Shown here: in pieces, positions 1-4,891 of the stretch | Position numbering within the stretch: position 1 is the first letter of the stretch | Layout: each line of letters begins with the position of its first letter | Assembly: GCA_022745215.1 (NCBI GenBank) | Contig: JAIIWC010000043.1 | Coordinates: forward strand, 1 to 17,129 | DNA: 17,129 nt | Reading direction: 5' to 3' | Source of the DNA: Collinsella sp. | GTDB taxonomy: Bacteria > Actinomycetota > Coriobacteriia > Coriobacteriales > Coriobacteriaceae | Position numbers and translations under genes: made by a program | The notes under the pieces: model-generated | The model's input: only the letters and a program-made list of their open reading frames with translations | The model's database searches: none | Told to the model about the DNA's origin: nothing

Positions 1-380
1 GCACCCAACAGGCCCTCTCGGGGGCAGGGACGTTCGGCCGTGCGCGGGCGCCCGGTCGGCGGCCCGTTCTGGGCGCGCCTCAATCGTAGCCCGAGACGGT
101 CCCGGGCTGACAATTTCGACTGTAATGGACGTTCTTAAACGACTAGCCGTTAAGGAACGTCCCCAACGGCTACGTCCACTCATTCCGTGCGGGTTATATG
201 CAGGTTTGCCTGCGCACGCTATCATATATGGGTTAGACCGCAACTATGTACCCCATACGCGAAGGGATGCGCATGTATCTGAAGATCGACATGCTCTAGC
301 TGGACTTACCCCCGCAGCGGCGCCCCGCGCCCCATCAATTCTGCCGATTTTCACCTTCACGCATATAAAGGAGTCCCGTC
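1..380. other. Non-coding region upstream of prfA, rich in inverted repeats
   Basis: I see no convincing gene here. The first ~120 bases are very GC-rich and contain a small hairpin (AGCCCG at 88-93 with CGGGCT at 103-108), which could be the end of an upstream transcription unit. The middle holds two overlapping inverted repeats (127-176, listed separately). A further hairpin pairs GCAGG 200-204 with CCTGC 209-213 around a TTTG loop, with an outer GTGC 187-190 / GCAC 214-217 stem. No clear -35/-10 pair was found. The stretch ends in the prfA ribosome-binding site AAGGAG at 368-373, 7 nt before the ATG. Confidence 0.6.
127..176 (+). promoter_or_regulatory. Two overlapping, mutually exclusive hairpins in the prfA upstream region
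   Basis: Stem 1 pairs 127-138 with 150-162: GGACGTTC against GAACGTCC is perfect, then TTAA with TTAA after a one-base bulge at G154. The loop is 11 nt. Stem 2 pairs 141-151 with 165-176: TAGCCGTT against AACGGCTA is perfect, then GAC with GTC past a bulged C173. Its loop is 13 nt. The two share bases 141-151 and cannot both form fully. ACGTCC also occurs twice (157-162 and 172-177), so the 5' arm GGACGT has two partners. This is the layout of an attenuator or a switching leader, but no ligand class is recognised and no U-tract follows. Confidence 0.45.
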
Positions 381-1448
381 ATGCGCGACAAGCTCGAAAA
401 GATCATCAAGGCCTACGAGGAGCTCGAGAAGAAGCTTTCCGACCCGGCCGTCGCCTCCGATATCAAGGAGTTCACGCGTCTCAACAAGGAGTACGCGCAC
501 CAGTCCGACCTCATCGCCGCCTCGCGCGAGTACATCGGCGCGCTTGATGACATCGAGGCTGCCAAGGAAATGCTCCACGATACTACCGATGCCGATGAGA
601 AGGAGATGCTCCAGATGGACATCTCCGAAAACGAGGCCAAGCTTCCCCAGCTCGAGGAAGACATTAAGTACATGCTCATCCCGAGCGACCCCAACGACGA
701 CAAGAACACCATCGTCGAGATTCGCTCCGCCGCCGGTGGCGACGAGGCGGCCATCTTTGCCGGCGATCTGTACAAGATGTATCAGCGCTTCTGCGAGTCG
801 CGCGGCTGGAAGACCACCGTGCTCGACTCCAGCCCCAGCGAGGCCGGCGGCTTTAAGTCTATCGAGTTCAAGGTCGAGGGCGACCGCGTCTACTCCGTCA
901 TGAAGTTCGAGTCCGGCGTGCACCGCGTCCAGCGCGTTCCCAAGACCGAGTCCCAGGGCCGTATCCAGACCTCCACGGCGACCGTCGCCGTACTTCCCGA
1001 GGCCGAGGAAATCGACGTTCAGATCAACCAGTCCGACCTGCGCATCGACACCTACTGTGCCTCCGGCCCTGGCGGTCAGTGCGTTAACACCACCTACTCC
1101 GCCGTGCGCATCACCCACCTGCCCACCAACACCGTGGTGCAGTCGCAGGAGCAGCGCTCCCAGATTCAGAACCGCGAGGTCTGCATGCAGATGCTGCGCG
1201 CCCGTCTGTACGAGATGGAGCTCGAGAAGCAGCAGGCTGAGCTCGGTGCCGAGCGCCAGAGCCAGATCGGCCACGGCAACCGTTCCGAGAAGATTCGTAC
1301 CTACAACCAGCCCCAGGACCGCGTGACCGATCACCGCATCGGTTTCAACTCCACCTACAACGGCGTCCTCCTGGGCGACCAGCTCGGCACCGTCATCGAG
1401 GCACTCGCCGCCGCCGAGCGAGCCGAGAAGCTGGCACAGGCAGTCTAA
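381..1448 (+). CDS. prfA: Peptide chain release factor 1 (RF1)
   Basis: RF1 recognises UAA and UAG in the ribosomal A site and triggers release of the finished protein. The 355-residue product is close to the usual ~360. The stop-codon-reading tripeptide is P187-K188-T189 in the RF1-type context RVPKTESQGRI; RF2 would carry SPF here. The catalytic GGQ is at 231-233, the RF1 signature NTTYSAVRITHLPTN follows, and the C-terminal helical region ends in AERAEKLAQAV. The ATG at 381 has AAGGAG 7 nt upstream. Residues around GGQ depart from the E. coli protein (see findings). The methyltransferase for this glutamine, prmC, lies downstream but is separated by ~590 bp. A structured repeat begins 3 nt after the stop codon. 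Confidence 0.98.
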   Translation: MRDKLEKIIKAYEELEKKLSDPAVASDIKEFTRLNKEYAHQSDLIAASREYIGALDDIEAAKEMLHDTTDADEKEMLQMDISENEAKLPQLEEDIKYMLIPSDPNDDKNTIVEIRSAAGGDEAAIFAGDLYKMYQRFCESRGWKTTVLDSSPSEAGGFKSIEFKVEGDRVYSVMKFESGVHRVQRVPKTESQGRIQTSTATVAVLPEAEEIDVQINQSDLRIDTYCASGPGGQCVNTTYSAVRITHLPTNTVVQSQEQRSQIQNREVCMQMLRARLYEMELEKQQAELGAERQSQIGHGNRSEKIRTYNQPQDRVTDHRIGFNSTYNGVLLGDQLGTVIEALAAAERAEKLAQAV

Positions 1449-1450
1449 GT

Positions 1451-1593
1451 TCCGCCGTTCTACCGAACGGCGGACCAGCCGACGCTGCGCGCCGTCCAGA
1501 GCGACAATTTGTCATTCAAAAGGCAAGGCATGACCAGAAGGTCTATGCCTTGCCTTTTTCATGCCAACTTGTTTGCTCTGGACGTCGCTCGCT
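1451..1593 (+). repeat. Structured intergenic element, copy 1 (candidate RNA or hairpin repeat)
   Basis: The element starts with a perfect 10-bp hairpin, TCCGCCGTTC (1451-1460) and GAACGGCGGA (1465-1474), around a TACC loop. A linker with GACGCTGCGCG (1481-1491) follows. Then a long arm: GTCCAGAGC (1494-1502) pairs with GCTCTGGAC (1575-1583); after a bulged T1574 the stem continues as G1503·T1573 and ACAA 1504-1507 with TTGT 1569-1572. Inside, 1518-1531 pairs with 1545-1558 (14 bp), one T bulges at 1544, and GACC-AGAA-GGTC (1532-1543) caps it. The outer stem extends with mismatches to about 1486/1591. Every part has a counterpart in the copy at 16991-17129. Function is unknown; candidates are a structured 3' RNA, a decorated terminator, or a non-autonomous mobile hairpin. 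Confidence 0.75.
1518..1559 (+). terminator. Terminator-like hairpin inside the repeat, after prfA
   Basis: A 14-bp stem (1518-1531 with 1545-1558) topped by the GACC-AGAA-GGTC cap is followed on the + strand by TTTTT at 1555-1559. The 5' side begins with AAAA, so the same hairpin would also present a U-tract on the opposite strand. It is a plausible, possibly bidirectional, intrinsic terminator for prfA. As its apex is conserved between the two repeat copies, termination may not be its only role. Confidence 0.6.
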
Positions 1594-1933
1594 GACATTG
1601 CCAAAACATCGGCGTTTCCTTGGTTGTCAAATGATCCGCAGGGAGTCATTGGTGACATTGCCTTGATATTTTATTCAGTCGGCTGTTATGGCATTTGAGC
1701 TGCTTACCTGCTTAAGGTAATTGACGGCATATATCTGCTATCGAAAATATTGCTCGAAAAATTGTCCAAGAAGTCGCGGGGCGATTTTTGATGGGTCGCG
1801 CGTCAAGCGATGTGACAAGTTCTTGGTTAGATATTGGTCAGTTTTGGGGCAACCTTGCCAAAAGCTTGACGGATGCAGATTTAGACGTCGACGAATGAAC
1901 GCTCTAGGCAGGCTCCAAGCAAAATTCTGGGCT

Positions 1934-1947
1934 GATTATCGATAATC
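1934..1947. promoter_or_regulatory. 14-bp perfect palindrome upstream of prmC
   Basis: GATTATCGATAATC reads the same on both strands. It lies 15 bp upstream of the proposed prmC -35 box, where an activator or repressor dimer could bind. Its AT-rich character stands out locally. No specific regulator can be named. Confidence 0.35.
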
Positions 1948-1962
1948 GCCTTCAATCGTCCC

Positions 1963-1989
1963 TTGCCAAGCGCTGGCCTCGCGTACAAT
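1963..1989 (+). promoter_or_regulatory. Putative sigma-70-type promoter for prmC
   Basis: TTGCCA (1963-1968) and TACAAT (1984-1989) fit -35 and -10 boxes with a short 15-bp spacer. Transcription would start near 1996, giving a leader of about 40 nt that holds the GA-rich ribosome-binding site GAGGGGAGGG (2024-2033). The -10 box is good; the spacing is the weak point. Confidence 0.45.
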
Positions 1990-2037
1990 CTGCTCCGACA
2001 TTCGCGCGCCGTCCGGCGCTTAAGAGGGGAGGGCCCC

Positions 2038-3288
2038 ATGGCAAACGAGATCTGGACCATCAAGCGTTGTCTCGAGTGGACCAAGGAGTACCTAGCCGAG
2101 CGCGGCGAGGAGCACCCCCGTCTTTCTGCCGAGTGGCTGCTGTGCGCAGCTACGGGTCTGGCGCGCATCGACTTATATATGCGCATGGACGAGACGCTTA
2201 ACGCGGCCCAGCTCGAGACCATGCACGCGGCCGTCGTTCGTCGCGCCAAGGGCGAGCCGCTGCAGTACATCACCGGCAGCACGCAGTTTCGCATGATCGA
2301 CGTCGCGTGCGCCCCCGGCGTGCTCATCCCGCGCCCCGAGACCGAGATGCTCGTCGAAGAAGTCCTGAACTATCTGGATACCGAGGTGCTGAGCCCCGAG
2401 GCTGCTGCCCGTCAGCGTGTTGAGCTGCCTTGGAACGATGAGGTCGAGCAGGCCCGCAAAGCCGAAGCGGCGCTGGCCGACGAACGCGCGACCGCCGAGC
2501 GCCGTGCTGCCAACCTGACGGCCGCCGATGAGGCTGCGCTGGGTAGCGACGTGCTCGGTAGCCGTGCCTATGCCGAGGAGCTGGCCGACCGCGAGGCAGA
2601 GGAAGCCGCCGCGCAGGCAGCAGAAGCCGAAGCCGCAAAAGCCGCCGAGCCCGAGCTCGACGAATACGGCATCGCCATCGAGTGTGCCGATCAGAAGATG
2701 GCTTCAGCTCAGGATGCCGCTGCGCCTGCTCCAACCGAGCCCCGCATCGCCCGCGTTCTCGAGGTCGGCTGCGGCACGGGCTGCATCTCGCTCTCGCTTG
2801 CCTGGGAGCGACGCGGCCACGTTACCTGCACCGCTACCGATATCGAGCCGCGCGCCATCGATCTGGCCACCAAAAATCGCGATGCGCTCGGGCTCACGTC
2901 CGACGAGGTCGCCTTCAGTCTCACGAACCTGGTGAGCTCCATTCCCCGTGAAGAGTGGGGCACCTTTGACGTACTCGTCTCCAACCCGCCCTACATCCCC
3001 ACCGATGTCATGCGCTCGCTGCCGCACGAGGTCAAGGACTTTGAGCCCGATCTGGCGCTCGAGGGTGGCGCCGACGGCCTCGATATCTTCCGCCGCTTGC
3101 TCAACGCGGCGCCCTACATGTTGCGCGCCGGCGGCCTCTTTGCCTGCGAGCTTTACGAGGGCGCGCTCGACGCTGCGGCCGAGCTCTGCCGCCAAGCGGG
3201 TCTGTCGGACGTGCGCATCGTCCACGACCTCACCGATCGCCCCCGCATCGTCCGAGCCATCGTCACCGAGCCCAAACAGCGCCAGTAA
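2038..3288 (+). CDS. prmC: PrmC/HemK-type release factor glutamine N5-methyltransferase with a large insertion
   Basis: The enzyme uses S-adenosylmethionine to methylate the glutamine of the GGQ motif in release factors. The 416-residue product has the family's N-terminal helical domain (about 1-95), the IPRPETE signature (97-103), the SAM-binding loop EVGCGTGC (242-249), and the catalytic NPPY (316-319), which grips the glutamine amide. E. coli PrmC is 277 residues. The extra ~120 residues lie between PRPETE and the SAM loop (about 115-235) and are rich in Ala, Glu and Arg, probably helical or disordered. The ATG at 2038 is chosen for its strong purine-rich ribosome-binding site; an earlier in-frame start at 1963 would fall in the promoter. 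Its expected substrate RF1 is encoded just upstream. Confidence 0.93.
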   Translation: MANEIWTIKRCLEWTKEYLAERGEEHPRLSAEWLLCAATGLARIDLYMRMDETLNAAQLETMHAAVVRRAKGEPLQYITGSTQFRMIDVACAPGVLIPRPETEMLVEEVLNYLDTEVLSPEAAARQRVELPWNDEVEQARKAEAALADERATAERRAANLTAADEAALGSDVLGSRAYAEELADREAEEAAAQAAEAEAAKAAEPELDEYGIAIECADQKMASAQDAAAPAPTEPRIARVLEVGCGTGCISLSLAWERRGHVTCTATDIEPRAIDLATKNRDALGLTSDEVAFSLTNLVSSIPREEWGTFDVLVSNPPYIPTDVMRSLPHEVKDFEPDLALEGGADGLDIFRRLLNAAPYMLRAGGLFACELYEGALDAAAELCRQAGLSDVRIVHDLTDRPRIVRAIVTEPKQRQ

Positions 3289-3302
3289 TATTTATTAACT
3301 GG

Positions 3303-3332
3303 TTAGCAAAAATTATAAATTAGTTTATAATT
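3303..3332 (+). promoter_or_regulatory. hicAB promoter with palindromic operator over the -10 box
   Basis: TTAGCA (3303-3308) and a perfect TATAAT (3326-3331) are separated by 17 bp. A perfect 9-bp inverted repeat, AATTATAAA (3311-3319) and TTTATAATT (3324-3332) around TTAG, covers the -10 box. HicB-type antitoxins are known to repress their own promoters, so this is the natural site for HicB or HicAB binding. The patch is strikingly AT-rich compared with its surroundings. Confidence 0.65.
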
Positions 3333-3356
3333 AGGACGGCTGAAAGAGGTCGGCCC

Positions 3357-3542
3357 ATGCAACCCCCTACCTTTCGGGAAATCATTGCCCTACTCAAGCA
3401 CGATGGATTCGTGAAGGTCGCGCAAGTCGGTAGTCATGCTAAGTATGTTTCTGGTGACCGTGTTGTCACCGTGAACGGCTCTGGTGGCGATCGACCAAAG
3501 AAGGGCACATGGGCAAGTATTCGTCGCCAAGCTGGATGGTAG
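3357..3542 (+). CDS. hicA: HicA-type mRNA interferase toxin
   Basis: HicA toxins are small RNases with a double-stranded-RNA-binding-like fold that cleave mRNA and are blocked by HicB. The 61-residue product shows the family pattern: an N-terminal helix (FREIIALLKHDGF), the catalytic histidine H27 in VGSHAKY, a strand, and the C-terminal PKKGTWASIRRQAGW corresponding to the usual G-T-x-x-x-I-x-x-Q-A-G end. Length is typical. The ATG has GAAAGAGGT at 3342-3350. It is followed by the antitoxin gene 11 nt after the stop, toxin first, as is usual for hicAB. The promoter region is AT-rich, which fits a horizontally acquired module set between housekeeping genes. Confidence 0.9.
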   Translation: MQPPTFREIIALLKHDGFVKVAQVGSHAKYVSGDRVVTVNGSGGDRPKKGTWASIRRQAGW

Positions 3543-3553
3543 TTGGAGGCAAA

Positions 3554-4000
3554 ATGAGGCAGCGATTTACCTATGACTGCGTTCTCATAAAAGAAGACGA
3601 CGGTTACTGCGCTAGCTTCCCGCAGATTCCCGGCGCCTTTGCCGATGGCGATACGCGCGAAGAAGCGATTGCCCATGCCACCGAGGCGCTGATGGCGTTT
3701 TTGGCCGACGACCTCAACAACGGTTTGACTCCGGCAGGGTACGAACGCTCGGCCGAGGTCGTGGCCCTTTCAGTCGAAATCGACCACGAGGACGCTCGGG
3801 AAGCGGCGTGCCGAACATTTAAAGACGCAGCGCTGGACCTCAAAGTCTCCGCTCCGCGGATTACCGCGCTGGTCAAAGCCGGAAAGCTCGATGTTGAACT
3901 CGTCGACGGCCGTCGGATGATAACGATAGACAGCATCGAGCGCTACGCCGCCCAAGAACGCCACGCCGGCAGGCCAAAGAAGTTCGTCGCAGTCCAATAA
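3554..4000 (+). CDS. hicB: HicB-type antitoxin with a C-terminal DNA-binding domain
   Basis: HicB binds and neutralises HicA and usually represses the operon. Residues about 4-50 form the HicB partial RNase H-like fold: FTYDCVLIKEDDGYCASFPQIPGAFADGDT, then the helix EEAIAHATEALMAFL. Residues about 97-133 (SAPRITALVKAGKLDVELVDGRR, then MITIDSIERY) look like a helix-turn-helix with a wing of the excisionase/MerR kind, not a ribbon-helix-helix. The 148-residue product begins at ATG 3554, preceded by GGAGG at 3545-3549. An earlier in-frame ATG at 3509 would overlap hicA and adds residues the family does not have. It is expected to bind the palindrome at 3311-3332. Confidence 0.88.
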   Translation: MRQRFTYDCVLIKEDDGYCASFPQIPGAFADGDTREEAIAHATEALMAFLADDLNNGLTPAGYERSAEVVALSVEIDHEDAREAACRTFKDAALDLKVSAPRITALVKAGKLDVELVDGRRMITIDSIERYAAQERHAGRPKKFVAVQ

Positions 4001-4134
4001 CCCCCTCACTTTCACCGACTACTAGAGCCGCTCACCAAACCAACATGCGCTCTGGGCAAATAGGTTGAACGTTTCGTGCGAGAATGCCCCACAGTAAACA
4101 AACTTGCACCAGAGCGTAAGGGGCTGGCATACAC

Positions 4135-4878
4135 ATGCAGACGGTCTATCGGGTATACGAGGGAACGCGCGAGCCGCATCGGCTTGCCGTCGAGCGCACG
4201 GCCGAGGTGCTCGGCCGCGGCGGCCTGGCTTTGATCCCGACCGAGACCGTCTACGGTGTCGCCGTGGCAGTCAACGCCTTCTCGGACGCCGTGCCCCAAG
4301 ATACAAGCGAATTCCCATCGTGGCCGCGAGATCCGCAGGCCACCGTCAACGGCGCCGCGGTCCCCGCACTCGGTACCGGCTATCGTCGTATCTTTACCCT
4401 CAAGCAGCGCGAGCTCACCCAAACGGTTGCCTGGCTGGTCGATGATGCCGAGGCACTCGACCGCTATGGCGTGGATATCCCTAACGAGGCCCGCGTACTC
4501 GCGCGACGATGCTGGCCGGGAGCCCTGACTATCGTGGTCAAGGCGGCTCCCTGCGTGCCGGTCTTTATGCGCGCCGCAGACGGCACGGTGGCACTTCGCG
4601 CGTCGGCCTCGCCTGTGGTGCAGGCGCTCATCCGCGCCTGCGGCAGTCCACTTGCCTGCACGAGCGCCAACACGCACGGCGCGCCCTCGCCGGCAAGCTT
4701 TGCCGCCGTCGAGGGTCGCATCCTGGAGGGGGTCGATGTTGCCGTCGACGCCGGTGAGACCCCGTGTCGCGACGCCTCGACCATCGTGTCGTTTCAGCAC
4801 GGCGAGCTCCAGATCCTGCGCCAAGGCGCACTTCCCGCATCAGAGATCGAACGGGTCCTGTCCGACCCGATGCAATAG
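4135..4878 (+). CDS. Sua5/YrdC/TsaC-family threonylcarbamoyl-AMP synthase
   Basis: This family makes L-threonylcarbamoyl-AMP from threonine, bicarbonate and ATP, the first step of t6A modification at position 37 of ANN-decoding tRNAs. The 247-residue product shows PTETVYG (35-41), K90-Q-R92 after an IF pair, the WPGALTIV strand (127-134) and the S177-A178-N179 signature (CTSANTHGAPSP). It is a TsaC-like single domain without room for the extra Sua5 C-terminal domain. It is odd in one place: about 30 extra residues (49-82) are inserted between PTETVYG and the KxR motif, and the proline-rich stretch that normally follows KxR is replaced by ELTQTVAW. The ATG at 4135 has AAGGGG about 11 nt upstream. 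glpK starts 13 nt after its stop. Confidence 0.88.
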   Translation: MQTVYRVYEGTREPHRLAVERTAEVLGRGGLALIPTETVYGVAVAVNAFSDAVPQDTSEFPSWPRDPQATVNGAAVPALGTGYRRIFTLKQRELTQTVAWLVDDAEALDRYGVDIPNEARVLARRCWPGALTIVVKAAPCVPVFMRAADGTVALRASASPVVQALIRACGSPLACTSANTHGAPSPASFAAVEGRILEGVDVAVDAGETPCRDASTIVSFQHGELQILRQGALPASEIERVLSDPMQ

Positions 4879-4891
4879 AAAGGTTTAAGCG

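Larger units (their letters stand above)
1594..2037. other. Non-coding, more AT-rich gap between prfA and prmC
   Basis: No confident gene is seen. The stretch is visibly less GC-rich than the genes on either side. It contains a direct repeat TGACATTGCC at 1593-1602 and 1653-1662; a hairpin pairing TGTCA 1625-1629 with TGACA 1653-1657 and AATGA 1630-1634 with TCATT 1646-1650 (2-nt bulge, 11-nt loop); a hairpin TTACCT 1704-1709 / AGGTAA 1715-1720; and the palindrome at 1934-1947. The end carries a probable prmC promoter. Short open frames here have no matching ribosome-binding site or recognisable product. Confidence 0.55.

Noticed and set aside
125..547. Plus-strand open frame starting in the prfA leader
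   Set aside because: Its start lies at the overlapping hairpins, it has no good ribosome-binding site, and it runs into prfA in another frame.
357..1334. Minus-strand open frame of 325 codons opposite prfA
   Set aside because: Shadow of prfA; no ribosome-binding site or family match.
1561..1698. 45-codon frame beginning inside the structured repeat, after prfA
   Set aside because: No ribosome-binding site, its start lies in the repeat's 3' arm, and the equivalent part of copy 2 does not preserve the ATG. Kept only as a remote possibility.
1721..1945. 74-codon frame in the prfA-prmC gap
   Set aside because: Starts at a TTG without a Shine-Dalgarno sequence, no recognisable product, unusual Cys/Arg composition.
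3509..3553. Earlier ATG for hicB
   Set aside because: Would overlap hicA and add 15 residues before the HicB fold; ATG 3554 has GGAGG directly upstream.
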